A stretch of 64,000 nucleotides of DNA from an uncultured Blautia sp. (GCF_947654165.1 NZ_CANTKB010000008.1:1-64000), one strand, 5' to 3'. Numbered from the stretch's first letter, positions 1-9,349 are shown. A program made the numbers and translations. Notes: generated from the letters alone by a model not told the origin.

Positions 1-313
1 TATGCCATTTATGCAGAATTTTCATTCTGTTATGCAATAGTTTCCGAGACTACTCGTTTATTCCGTCACCATAAAGGCTTCGGTCTGTAAGGTTCGGGAG
101 GCTACCACCCCGTCATGGGTAACTCTTCCATGGCATTTCTGCCACGGAATTATCATACCATCAATATCCAATGTTTTCAATTATAATCTGCCATATTTCC
201 CCATGAACAGACAGCCATCTCTCCTGTCTGTCATACGAGAAAATATTTAGTGGCAGAGTGGCAGGCATTAAGGTATCTATAAAATCCTGCCCTTAAACCA
301 AAAATCCTGCCAC
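1..313. other. Unresolved non-coding stretch at window edge
   Basis: No open reading frame here looks real on either strand. The segment lies just downstream (minus sense) of a broken mobile-element ATPase gene. It contains a GC-rich core around 85-160 with a short inverted repeat (CCATGGCATTT / complementary bases near 145-155), and a short repeated phrase GGCAGGATTTT on the minus strand near 285-313. It is probably the residue of the same integrated element as the next feature, but nothing identifies it further. Confidence 0.3.
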
Positions 314-768
314 CTAATCTGCTTTGAGCCGGACAGTATTTTCCCGCCCTGTCCCTTTTCCGTACACAAGCCGTTCCCCCATCCGGTTACGGACATCACG
401 CATGGTTCTGGATGAAATGTTCATCGCAGCCGCTTTTTCCTGAATGTCTTTCAGCGGGATTTTTTTCCGTCTTTCAGCAGTTCCTCCATCAGCCTTGTTC
501 CCCGTTCCAGTTTTGTCTCTGTCGGTTTTCCTTCTTTTCCATTCAGGAGATCATCCGCATTGATGTCATAGGCACCGATCCAGCGGAAGCCTTCTTCATC
601 CCCCAGCTTAAACGCAAGGGTCTCCCCCGGAGGGGCAAGAGAGCTTTTCTCATGGATCAGCACTCTCGTTGTCGGGTCTTTCTTCACCTTCCCGATAAAT
701 AAAAGGCTTCTGACAGCTGCCATAATGTCAATGGAACCCAGCCCCCGGTAGGTACTTGACAGATACAA
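314..768 (-). pseudogene. Tail of a mobile-element AAA ATPase (RepA/AAA_25-like), truncated and frameshifted
   Basis: The minus strand encodes the C-terminal third of an ATPase of the type found in integrative elements and plasmids. The recognisable run is GLGSIDIMAAVRSLLFIG, then TTRVLIHEKSSLAP and GFRWIGAYDI. I see no Walker A or Walker B part; homology begins near 768, right after a terminator hairpin. The frame then breaks at a run of seven A (minus sense, 460-466): as read it stops after GKKSR, while one extra A would continue into a plausible tail (KIPLKDIQEKAAAMNISSR... to a stop at 314-316). It is therefore both 5'-truncated and frameshifted. The family assignment is from remembered sequence patterns. 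It is best read as the decayed edge of an integrated element. Confidence 0.6.
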
Positions 769-771
769 AAA

Positions 772-813
772 GCCGGTATGAAATCTGTCCCTTAACTCAC
801 ACCGGCTTCCTGT
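772..813 (-). terminator. Terminator-like hairpin
   Basis: On the minus strand AAGCCGGT and ACCGGCTT pair around a loop of about 24 nt and are followed by TTTTT. It marks the point where homology to the ATPase fragment begins, so it probably belongs to a transcript that was once next to that gene. Confidence 0.5.
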
Positions 814-850
814 CCAGACTTTTTCCCAAAAATGGGTAAAAGTAATGGGC

Positions 851-890
851 AAAACAAAAGGCACCAACTTTTTTACGGTTGATGCCCTTT
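851..890 (-). terminator. Intrinsic terminator of the 949-1569 gene
   Basis: On the minus strand GCATCAAC pairs with GTTGGTGC, extended by AAAG/CTTT, and is followed by TTGTTTT. It sits about 60 nt downstream of the stop codon at 949. Confidence 0.65.
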
Positions 891-948
891 GGCTTACACA
901 TTATTCATAATTTTACTATATTGTCCATCATCGTGACAGATAACACCC

Positions 949-1569
949 TTATGGTTTACCACCTTGACAATTTGGACATTTTCTAATCTTTATATCACTT
1001 CCGTTCGCAAAGTACTTATGACCGCATTTTAGACACTCCATACTATAAAACCATTGATTATTGTCTGTTCCTTTTTGTTCGGTTTTTCCATTATTTCTTT
1101 GGCTATTCTTATTTACATAGCCAACATCCGTTGTTTTTTTATCTTTCATTTCCTTATCAGGATTTTGGACTCGTGATACTTTGAGTTTATACTTTGAATT
1201 CCCCATATTTTTTTCAATATCACTGATAACTGCATCCGCATTTTCGGCTGGTACAGAAAAACTGACTTTTCCTTTTTCATGATCTATCACGATATCTGTA
1301 CCTCCAACTTCTTCTGCAATCTTTTTCATCTCAGCAGCTTTCTGTTGTATCTTAATATATTTACGGATTAACATCGCTAACAGATAAATACACCCGACCG
1401 CAATAATTACCACAAAACCAATAGAAAGCTCTTTCCAATATTTCAATACAAATAATGCAATCACACCTATCATGAGAACATATACAACACACTCATGCTT
1501 ATATCGGATTTTGTTTATTTGCCATTGTTTATAATGCTCATACGAACGTTCTCTTTCTTCTGGCGACAT
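949..1569 (-). CDS. Membrane protein with C-terminal zinc ribbon
   Basis: This 206-residue protein is of unknown function. It opens with a basic stretch rich in Glu, Arg and Tyr. Two closely spaced hydrophobic segments follow (about 28-45 and 50-67), then a soluble region, and at the very C terminus a zinc-ribbon-like motif, CLKCGHKYF...CPNC. The topology suggests a small inner-membrane hairpin with a cytoplasmic metal-binding tail. An AGGTAGGAT ribosome site sits directly before the ATG at 1569. A terminator follows the gene. It lies downstream of the helicase-HNH remnant and may have been part of the same defence-type island, but no specific role can be assigned. Confidence 0.65.
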   Translation of the reverse strand: MSPEERERSYEHYKQWQINKIRYKHECVVYVLMIGVIALFVLKYWKELSIGFVVIIAVGCIYLLAMLIRKYIKIQQKAAEMKKIAEEVGGTDIVIDHEKGKVSFSVPAENADAVISDIEKNMGNSKYKLKVSRVQNPDKEMKDKKTTDVGYVNKNSQRNNGKTEQKGTDNNQWFYSMECLKCGHKYFANGSDIKIRKCPNCQGGKP

Positions 1570-1652
1570 ATCCTACCTCCACAGTTTTGGAATTCAGCTT
1601 TTCATTTTTTCAATTATATTTGAAGCCACATAATTTCCTGAAAAATGAACAT

Positions 1653-2186
1653 CTATATCACATGAAATATTAACATCTGATCTAATGTAGCATCATCTAT
1701 TGAACAAGGAATCCCGCCACGCACAGTTATCTCAAGATGATAAAAATACAGGCAACGATTAATATGTTGAATCAATAATTGCGATCTTCTTTTATAACCA
1801 TAATGTTTAAGCAGCGTTCTAAGTTTCACTCTCACATAGTCGTTTCCTTTTCCATACAAAATCTGAATACGAATTTTTTTTAAAAACAAATCTAAATTGC
1901 TAAAGTCGCTCATATACTGTTCGAACTCAATAGTATTATCGGATGTCATCATATCCTGACATACAGCAGGGAATTCCTGATCCAGTATTGGCTTCTCGTA
2001 AAAATACTGCAACCAGTAATAAACGTCTAAAATGAATTTACGTTTATTATTTCTATATTCTGAAACAAGGAATGCTTTTTCACCATTCCAGATAGAATCA
2101 ATCATCTCGTTTTCATCTCTGCATCCAAGTTCCATACTGCTGATAATTGCTGCAACATCCAATGCAGAATAAAGAAACTCCCTCAT
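1653..2186 (-). CDS. Unknown 177-residue protein coupled to the helicase-HNH gene
   Basis: I do not recognise the family. The start codon overlaps the stop of the preceding helicase-HNH gene by four bases (ATGA), so the two were translationally coupled. The sequence is soluble, rich in aromatic residues, and mostly helical in appearance. The C-terminal half is basic (KLRTLLKHYGYKRRSQ), followed by RGGIPCSIDD, which might suit nucleic-acid contact. There are no membrane segments or cysteine clusters. Coupling to a helicase-nuclease in an accessory island suggests an auxiliary subunit of a DNA-targeting system. With its partner's ATPase domain missing, the unit is probably inactive. Confidence 0.6.
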   Translation of the reverse strand: MREFLYSALDVAAIISSMELGCRDENEMIDSIWNGEKAFLVSEYRNNKRKFILDVYYWLQYFYEKPILDQEFPAVCQDMMTSDNTIEFEQYMSDFSNLDLFLKKIRIQILYGKGNDYVRVKLRTLLKHYGYKRRSQLLIQHINRCLYFYHLEITVRGGIPCSIDDATLDQMLIFHVI

Positions 2187-3697
2187 GACTTATCCCCTTT
2201 TTGCCCATTACATTGACGGCATAAGATTTGAAGGTTATCCAAAGTACTTTTCCCGCCAGCATTCATAGGGATAATATGGTCAACCTGAAAGAAAATCCTT
2301 GATTTATCCGAAATTCCGCATTTTGCACAATGGTAATTTCCATCCTTGTCCATTGCCTTTTTAAACGTATCATTTCTAAGTTGCTGCTCTAATAACGGAT
2401 TTATTTTCCCAATCTCATGTAATGGAAGATCTTCCAATGCCCTGCTTCCATACTGAATGTTGTTTTCATCGTCATATATATCAGGATGTGACAACTTCAT
2501 CAACTCAATATTAATCTGATTCAGGAAATACAATTTTCTGCCAAAGAACAGACGAAGCATATTATCATCCCCTGACTCCCAAAGAGAATCAATATATTCT
2601 GTTCTTTTTCGTTCTCCCATATCTTCATCCCAGATATGCTGTGCAATCCTTCCTACATCTAACTTGCTTCTATCAATTTCATCAAAAGTATAAAACTGTG
2701 GAATTGATTCATACTGGGCATAATATTTCAAAATATTAAGAACATCTCTTTTCTCATATGGCGGTACCATTTCACCACAGAAGAAAGAATCTCTGCACTG
2801 ACTTTCCATTTCATTAAGCTGCGTATCCGATAAATATTCTTCGGTAACCCCAAAACTCTTAAACAGAGTTGGAAGAGCATCCATCAGATTCTCATAAGGG
2901 ATCTTTGTGCTATTATATACCATTACCTGATAAGAATGATCCATTCCATTCTCTTCCAAATAAGTGAAAGCATACATTCCAACCGGAATACGCTGTTCAA
3001 ATGGAACCTTTTCCAAAAATGATGTATCAACAGAATCATCCAAAACCGAAGCAAACTCCTCAATTTTTGATATTGCAATCAAACGGATATCATGTTTTTC
3101 CCGTTCATAATCACTATCCTGAAACTCGTTATTTCCATCAAACAGAGTCTCCGGATTCACCCAGGCAATATGCTCATTCCAATGATCAATAAATGAAACA
3201 ATATATGCACTGGATGTACCGCCAGCTGCTGTTCCTCGCAAGGCACGTCCAACCATCTGTGTCATCAGAATGGATGAAACTGTAGGTCTTGCAAGAAATA
3301 CTGTCTTCGTTTTTGGTAAATCCACACCTTCCGTTAGTATATTCACATTGATTAAAACCTGTAAATATCCTTCACGATATTCTTCCAGCTTTCTTTCATT
3401 ATCCTCCCGACTTATCGTTACGTCAGTGACTGCATCTTTGATTGAAGATACGATATAATCTGCCTTTATTCCTTCCTTTTTAAACAGTGCTGTCAACTGA
3501 ATGGCATGCACTACGTTGACTGCAAATAAAATAGTTTGCCCGTACTGCTTCTGGTTATTTTTGTAAATTTCTACAATCAGCTTATTACGAGCTGCACTGT
3601 CTGCCATTTGCTGTGCAACTTCTTCTGGCAAAATATCCAGATGTTGAATGCTTTCCCAGGCATCCACCCCAAGTGAATCACCATAGTGTGTTGACAT
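2183..3697 (-). pseudogene. Superfamily 2 helicase C-terminal half fused to HNH endonuclease, 5' end lost
   Basis: The 504-residue reading frame has only the second RecA-like lobe: motif IV region (ILFAVNVVHAIQL), motif V (ILTEGVDLPKT) and motif VI (QMVGRALRG). A long middle region follows, then a C-terminal HNH nuclease (CAKCG ... VDHIIPMNAGG ... CRQC, about 455-500). The first lobe with Walker A and the DEAD/DEAH box is absent. The apparent ATG at 3697 lies inside the terminal inverted repeat of the adjoining IS630 element. Removing the IS does not restore a longer frame: a stop is met within ten codons, beside the recQ-like gene. The nuclease is intact in sequence, but the protein cannot be a working helicase. 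It was probably a restriction or defence effector. Confidence 0.7.
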
Positions 3698-4958
3698 ACT
3701 GATATATAATCAAATTAAGCTGGTAAATACAGCCGTTTTGATATATACTAAAAAAAACGGCGGTGATCCCTATGGCAAGACCTAGAAAATATGTGATTAA
3801 GCTTACAGAAGATGAATACAAGGAACTCAAATCCATAATCCGTAAGAAGGCAACATCAAAAACAATACGTTGCAGATGCCAGATACTCCTTGACATGGAT
3901 GAGGCACATGGAAAAATCCTAACCCATGAGCAGAGCGCCAGGTCAAACGGCGTCTGTCTGGCAACAGTCACAAATACCGTTGCAAAATACATAAACGGCG
4001 GTGTTGATGCTGTCACTGAATTTAAAAGAAGCATAAATTCAGATAATGCAAGGCGCAAGGTTGACGGGTGCGTAGAAGCCCGGCTTATTGAGCTTGCCTG
4101 TGGGCCGGTTCCGGAAGGACACTCCCGATGGACGATCCGCCTGCTGGAGAAAGAATCCAAAGTCATCCTGGAAACACCTGTAAGCAGAGAGGCGATCAGG
4201 AATGCATTAAAAAAAACAAACTTCGACCTCACAAAAACGACTACTGGTGTATCCCGGCAAAAGAAGACCCGGAATTCATAGCCTGCATGGAGGATGTCCT
4301 TGATGTATATGAGCTTCCTTATGACCAAAAGCACCCGGTTGTCTGCATGGATGAAAAGCCTTACCAGCTTCTGGGCGAAGCCAGGGAGCCCCTGCCAATG
4401 ATTCCCGGGAATGACCGTAAAACGGATGCCGAATATACCCGAAATGGAACGGTCAGCATATTTGCTTTTGTAGAACCACTTGGCGGGACACATCATGTAA
4501 GTGTACGGGAACATCGTACAGCCGTTGACTGGGCGGAGGAAATTAAGTACCTTGTGGATGTCATGTACCCGGATGCCGAAAAGATCATTCTTGTAATGGA
4601 CAACCTCAATACCCATAAGCCGGCTTCTCTGTATAAGAGATATTCTCCGGATGAGGCAAGACGCATCATCAAAAAACTGGAAATACATTATACGCCAAAG
4701 CACGGCAGTTGGCTGGACATTGCGGAAATAGAGTTGAATGTAATGACCAGGCAGTGCCTGTCCCGGCGTATAGCTAACATTGAACTGCTACGCAAGGAGT
4801 TGTCTGTATGGGAAGCAGAGCGTAATACAATAGCAGCAAAGGTTGACTGGCATTTTAGGACAAGTGATGCCAGAATAAAGCTTAAGTCTTTATATCCCAG
4901 CTTTACTTCCGTCTCTTAAAAGGCGGTGGTAAAGCTAAATATCAACATGTCAATACAC
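3686..4958 (+). mobile_element. IS630-family insertion sequence
   Basis: The element is about 1.27 kb. Its ends are imperfect inverted repeats: the left end reads GTGTGTTGACATACTGATAT, and the right end on the complement reads GTGTATTGACATGTTGATAT. A TA dinucleotide flanks each end (3684-3685 and 4959-4960), the target duplication expected of IS630/mariner elements. It carries one transposase in two frames. It inserted between the helicase-HNH remnant and the recQ-like gene and is opposite in orientation to both. Ends and target duplication are intact, so the insertion looks recent. Confidence 0.85.
3772..4919 (+). CDS. IS630-family transposase, two frames joined by -1 shift
   Basis: The first frame (3772-4281) gives the helix-turn-helix N-terminal half, beginning MARPRKYVIKL. 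The second frame (open from 4128 to 4919) gives the DDE catalytic domain: VVCMDEKPYQ (first Asp), ILVMDNLNTH (second Asp) and HGSWLDIAEIELN (Glu). The frames overlap, and the second is -1 relative to the first. An eight-A run at 4209-4216, read tta aaa aaa aca in the first frame, is a good slippery site that would give one product of about 380 residues. Programmed frameshifting is known in several IS families; the alternative is a one-base mutation that has silenced the element. The start has a GGTGAT element upstream. Confidence 0.8.
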
Positions 4959-4977
4959 TAGAGGGCATAGAGGGAAA

Positions 4978-6966
4978 CTAATTACCTTTTTTTAGCTTAT
5001 CAATGAGTTTTTGAGCGTCTTTGGATAATGCACCATTTTCATAAGTCTTAATTAGTTGGTTTGGAAAATAGTTCTCATATATATCCATTTTTTTAGACCA
5101 TGAAATATCGTAGTCCTCTGTGCCAAGCATACCAACATGTTCCCAGAACATTTTCTTGCCACTCTGCAGGTAGATAGTAAAATCAGGATTTATAGTTTTT
5201 CCATCTCCATATTCCAATAATTCCTCGTATTTATATTTAATACCAGATGCATGGAGTAAATCACAAATGATAACCTCGGATTTGCTTCGTACGTTATTGC
5301 CATCTACGGTTGTATAGATACGATTCAGTTGATATTTATCCATTCCTAAATAACGTGCAATTTCCTGATGTAAATACTGGGAGTTAGGGTTATCTTCAAG
5401 TAATTTTACGAAGTAGTTTAATAATTCATGCTTATATTCTTTCTTTTCGGCAATATCATCAAGCATTATTTTCATCTGCTCGTCTGATATGTCAGTTGAT
5501 GTGACCTCTATTACTAACCATCTTTCTAAGGGTTTTCTGAGTTTTGCTTTTCCTTTAATAATAGAATCGTACACTATATCAGACAATTCTTCCGCAGTTA
5601 TGTTATTTGCTTTCATTATGCGAACAAAGCCTTTGGAGCGTGTGCTATCATAGAGTTTTTGTAATTTAGTATCTTGAATATCATATAATTCTGTAAGACC
5701 GGAAAAACCTTTACAGATTATTTTAATTAGACCAGCTTTCATATAGTATGGCAAACATTCTTGAATGTCTTCATTGTCAAAATAAGCAATCACTCTGTAT
5801 CCATCACGTTTTCCTATATTCGTGTAGACTTCCTGTAGCTTTGCCCCTGTTGGAAATGACCTGTCTATAAAATGTGTTCTCTTTACATCTATATTTTTAT
5901 TGGAATATAGTAAATAGGCATTAGCACCATATCCATCACGAGCGGCTCGACCAACCTCTTGATAATATTGCTCTGCTGATTCTGGTATCATAAAATGAAT
6001 CACATTTCTTATATCTTTTATATCAATTCCCATACCAAATGCGTTGGTTGCAAACACAAGGTTGATATTCCCATTACGGTATTGCTCTATAATATCCATT
6101 CGTTCATTTGAGGACATTTCTCCATGAAACCATGCTGCCTTATAACCTTTAGAAATTGCCTCCTCACATAAGCCCTCTACAGCACGTTCCCCTTTTTTTC
6201 GATATACATATACCAATGTTTTTTCGTGACGATGGTTTTTAATTATTTCCCAAAATTTATCTTCTTTTTCATCTTCTTTGTTGAATTTAAGAGTATGGAG
6301 TTGAATTTCGTTTCGCATTAAAACAGTCTGTTTGAGGATATTGTACTTTGAAATATGAAATTCTTCGCAAATATCTTTCAATTCTTTTGGATTAAGAGTA
6401 GCAGTTAGGGCTAAAATTCTGCACCACTTGTCGGCACCGAAAATTCTATCCAGAAAATTTGGTATGCGTTTGTAAAATGGTCTAAAGCTCATGCCCCACT
6501 GACTGACACAATGAACCTCGTCAATTACTAAGAGTTTTATATCCTCTTTTCTTTGTTTTAGACAGTATTCAAAAAAGCCATCTGTAGCAAATTTTTCGGG
6601 ACTGGCAAAGATAAATTTGGACGTACTTTTCTTATTGGCAAAATCGGATAATACAGTCATTTGTTTCTTGGCATTTATACCACCATGAATAACCAGTGTT
6701 TCATACCCCTGATCATTTAGCTTTTCAGCCTGTTCAGCAATCAATGCAGTCAATGGGGAAACAACCAGTGTTATTCCTCCAACCTCCATAGCAGACATCC
6801 AGTAAATTATGGATTTACCACCGCCTGTAGGCATAATACATAAAGTATTCTCTTTTTCTACAAGGTTGTTTATAACATCCTTTTGAAATTCTTTCAGTTG
6901 AAAATCAAAAGAGGGAAAGTATTTTTCAAAATCTTTATCCAAATTAAGCAAATCCCATACCTCCAT
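4978..6966 (-). CDS. RecQ-like helicase fused to PD-(D/E)XK-type nuclease domain
   Basis: This 662-residue protein has a full RecQ-type motor: Walker A TGGGKS (47-52), motif II DEVH followed by CVSQWG (149-158), motif III ALTAT, and motifs V/VI NAFGMGIDIKDI and QYYQEVGRAARDG. The cysteine cluster of the usual RecQ zinc module is missing. The last hundred residues form a nuclease-like domain: SKSE (Glu 564), NPDFTIY (Asp 595) and FWEHVGM (Glu 609). This pattern is seen at the ends of some defence-type helicases, with His in place of the usual Lys. The gene overlaps its upstream neighbour; GGAGGT lies at the overlap, so a TTG a few codons in is an alternative start. It likely unwinds and cuts foreign DNA. 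Intact. Confidence 0.75.
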   Translation of the reverse strand: MEVWDLLNLDKDFEKYFPSFDFQLKEFQKDVINNLVEKENTLCIMPTGGGKSIIYWMSAMEVGGITLVVSPLTALIAEQAEKLNDQGYETLVIHGGINAKKQMTVLSDFANKKSTSKFIFASPEKFATDGFFEYCLKQRKEDIKLLVIDEVHCVSQWGMSFRPFYKRIPNFLDRIFGADKWCRILALTATLNPKELKDICEEFHISKYNILKQTVLMRNEIQLHTLKFNKEDEKEDKFWEIIKNHRHEKTLVYVYRKKGERAVEGLCEEAISKGYKAAWFHGEMSSNERMDIIEQYRNGNINLVFATNAFGMGIDIKDIRNVIHFMIPESAEQYYQEVGRAARDGYGANAYLLYSNKNIDVKRTHFIDRSFPTGAKLQEVYTNIGKRDGYRVIAYFDNEDIQECLPYYMKAGLIKIICKGFSGLTELYDIQDTKLQKLYDSTRSKGFVRIMKANNITAEELSDIVYDSIIKGKAKLRKPLERWLVIEVTSTDISDEQMKIMLDDIAEKKEYKHELLNYFVKLLEDNPNSQYLHQEIARYLGMDKYQLNRIYTTVDGNNVRSKSEVIICDLLHASGIKYKYEELLEYGDGKTINPDFTIYLQSGKKMFWEHVGMLGTEDYDISWSKKMDIYENYFPNQLIKTYENGALSKDAQKLIDKLKKGN

Positions 6967-7930
6967 CTCTTATCTGCGATTTCATAACAGAAATATCCGC
7001 ATCATGTTCAAGGGCAACATATTCAAGGAAAGCATCTACTATGATATAGCGATAATCCGGATCTATGTAAGCATTGAGTTCGGTAGCCTTATCACGAAGA
7101 AGTTTGTAGATTTCAAAAGCATAATATACAAATAATGTGTACGGATAAAAGTAATTCTGTTGGACTACTCCTTTATCTACATCTATCATTAAAAACTCGG
7201 AGTCCATAGTACAGTTATATTTCGATTTGCCTGACAAATACCACAATGCCCATAATGCACTTCTGCTACGATTTGGGAAAAGTCCTGGGTATACTTTATA
7301 CAACATATGCGTTTTTATACCACCGCCGATTACTCCATAGGCTGTGTAATCATCTGTATCCATTAGATTCATATCTAAATCTTCATAGGTTTCGTAGTTC
7401 TCATATTCTTCTTCATCATAACTTTCGGCATATTCATCAGCAAACTCACATAGATTTGTGACCACCTCCAAGAGCCAATCAGCATCGGCATGGCTGAAAT
7501 TTCCTCTGTATTTATCAAGTTCTTTTGCTTTTCTATTTGCAAGAGTTTTTCGGATAATGGGGCATTCATTTCTAAGGATTTTAGACTTAAAATGATCGGC
7601 ATCATCAACTAAATCTTCCAATAGTTCTATATCCATTATCTTTAAATAATCCTCTTGATCCTTTTCATATTTAACTAAGGATTCTTTTATTATCGACTTA
7701 TAATTAATAGAGAGCTTTTTGCTGGATATAGGTTTGGTACATTTCTCATCTATACCAAATTTCTTTTGAAGTTTTGTAAAATCTTCTTCTGTTAATCCAT
7801 TTCCGGCATTTGTTTCAAGGAAACGTTGAAAATATCCCTCAAAATTCTTCTTGATTTCTCCTAAAACTTTTTTGATATGTTCATAATCGTAACAAGATTC
7901 TTCTACATCAATGCCTGCACCCACATACAT
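6944..7930 (-). CDS. Unknown 328-residue partner of the RecQ-nuclease
   Basis: First gene of the two-gene unit. The start chosen is the ATG at 7930 (MYVGAGIDVEE), because a GGAGG site sits at the proper distance before it; a TTG five codons upstream overlaps that site. The protein is soluble and very acidic in the middle (a Glu/Tyr/Asp-rich stretch near 175-195). It has a helical N-terminal half and a C-terminal half rich in aromatics (YFYPYTLFVYYAFEIYKLL). No catalytic motif is recognised. Its 3' end overlaps the helicase gene, so the two are made together. It could be a sensor, substrate-recognition or inhibitory subunit of the helicase-nuclease. Confidence 0.65.
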   Translation of the reverse strand: MYVGAGIDVEESCYDYEHIKKVLGEIKKNFEGYFQRFLETNAGNGLTEEDFTKLQKKFGIDEKCTKPISSKKLSINYKSIIKESLVKYEKDQEDYLKIMDIELLEDLVDDADHFKSKILRNECPIIRKTLANRKAKELDKYRGNFSHADADWLLEVVTNLCEFADEYAESYDEEEYENYETYEDLDMNLMDTDDYTAYGVIGGGIKTHMLYKVYPGLFPNRSRSALWALWYLSGKSKYNCTMDSEFLMIDVDKGVVQQNYFYPYTLFVYYAFEIYKLLRDKATELNAYIDPDYRYIIVDAFLEYVALEHDADISVMKSQIRDGGMGFA

Positions 7931-7968
7931 GGTTTGTACCTCCAATTCTTTTGTTGCTATATTGTTTT

Positions 7969-7998
7969 GTCATAGCGTGAATCTACTTCGTAAATCAA
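7969..7998 (-). promoter_or_regulatory. Promoter of the RecQ-nuclease operon
   Basis: On the minus strand a TTGATT -35 and a TATGAC -10 are 18 bases apart, about 40 bases before the start codon at 7930. The rest of the gap up to 8447 is AT-rich with no gene apparent on either strand. Confidence 0.45.
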
Positions 7999-8203
7999 TA
8001 TGTAAGTTACAAAAACATACATGTTGTAATTATAAAGTTTCTACGTTGTTAAAGCAATACAAAATACCGTAAATATTATACAGAACAATTCAAGTGTTTC
8101 CCTTAAAAATCATCAAATCATAATTGCAACGAGAGATGTTAATTTTCTTTCCTTCATCGTAAATCAGGAACCAATAGCAAAATAGGATAGAATTAGTAAA
8201 ATA

Positions 8204-8230
8204 GGGAAATCGGCATTAGCCGATTTCCCC
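8204..8230. terminator. Strong hairpin, probable terminator
   Basis: GGGAAATCGGC and GCCGATTTCCC form an 11-bp stem with a four-base ATTA loop. T-rich sequence follows on both strands. It is the only structured element in the 7999-8447 gap and probably ends transcription from the arginase-family gene, or from a gene lost at the island edge. Confidence 0.6.
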
Positions 8231-8447
8231 ATTTCTTAAACATGATGAACGTATTTACAATGCAATGTCGATTACCTTAATGCTTTTAGTAGTTTTTTAC
8301 TAATATAGCACATCCATTGTCATACTTCAACAAATTTTTCCCTATTTTTCGCACAAAAAACTATACATTTTTTTGTTTTTCATGCTCTTTTACCTATCCA
8401 AACTAAATAACCAACTATTGAATTTGTGCCTTATACTACTGCTTCAC

Positions 8448-9242
8448 TCAGCATTTTACCCTCTGCTGTACTTCTTTCTGCTCCGTTTTTTGACCTTTTA
8501 GAAGCTCATCCAGCCTTCTATTGGTTCTGCTGTTGATCTCCAATTCCTCCTCCGAAGGCATCCTGGCCGTATCCTGCGGATTTTCCCCACAGATATCTGC
8601 CCCAAGGACGTTTCGTTTCTGAAATACCTGTCTGATCATGGCTTCCAGATCTTCCAGTGACATCTCCCCCTGATCCCAGTTGGCCCTGGCATCGTCCCGG
8701 CTGAGCACATCTTTGTCAATGGACAGGTAAACCGGAAGATCTCCCCTGCCTTCCAGAAAAGAAATCCATGGGTCTAAACCTCCTTCTTCCAGTTCTTCCC
8801 ATGTCAGAAATACCACTTTGGACGCAAGTTCCGGCTCACACTGTGCAGCCGCCTCTCTCGGCGGTCCCACCACGCAGATTTCTCTCACAAATGGATCATT
8901 TTCCACTACTTCTCTGATCCAGCTTCCGCAGGAAAGCATACCAAAAAAGGCAGATTCCTGCATATCCGTATGATGGTCAAAGACGACCAGGGAATAAGGT
9001 TCCCGAATCTTTTCCAGCCAAAATCTGCTCAGATAGTGGTAATTTCCTGAGTCCAGGAAATGAATCCCTCTATAGTCATAGTCCTGAATCCGTCTTCGGA
9101 TCTCTTCCCGGGCATCATCGGAACAATATCCGTTAACCCCGGAAATATCTCTGCAGTTAATCCAACAGATCTCTTGATCTTTATAAAAAGTTTCTTCTTC
9201 ATATATTCCTGAAAAATTCATAATGATTGTGTTTTTCTTCAT
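8448..9242 (-). CDS. Arginase/agmatinase-family (ureohydrolase fold) protein
   Basis: This 264-residue protein has the metal-binding signatures of the ureohydrolase fold: VVFDHHTDM (DxHxD-like, about 87-95) and LSIDKDVLS (about 172-180), with GADICGE near 220. Known relatives bind two Mn ions and hydrolyse guanidino compounds such as arginine or agmatine; formiminoglutamase and histone-deacetylase-like members share the fold. Here the second motif lacks the usual following Asp-Pro, so the substrate is uncertain. Its length is a little below that of canonical arginases. An AGGAGC ribosome site precedes the ATG. It is monocistronic, bordered by the island on one side and a divergent small gene on the other. 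Confidence 0.7.
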   Translation of the reverse strand: MKKNTIIMNFSGIYEEETFYKDQEICWINCRDISGVNGYCSDDAREEIRRRIQDYDYRGIHFLDSGNYHYLSRFWLEKIREPYSLVVFDHHTDMQESAFFGMLSCGSWIREVVENDPFVREICVVGPPREAAAQCEPELASKVVFLTWEELEEGGLDPWISFLEGRGDLPVYLSIDKDVLSRDDARANWDQGEMSLEDLEAMIRQVFQKRNVLGADICGENPQDTARMPSEEELEINSRTNRRLDELLKGQKTEQKEVQQRVKC

Positions 9243-9349
9243 TTTGCTGCTCCTGTTTCTTTATACTATGGCCATTCTACCATACATATTCCGGAAGGAA
9301 AAGGATACACTGTATTTTAAAATAGTTTCAAATATAAGGAGGACGTCAC

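Noticed and set aside
85..160. Riboswitch or small RNA at the left edge
   Set aside because: GC-rich with a short inverted repeat, but no match to a known class that I can support; probably element debris.
3678..4703. 341-codon minus-strand frame across the IS element
   Set aside because: Antisense to the transposase with its DDE motifs; no coding-like composition.
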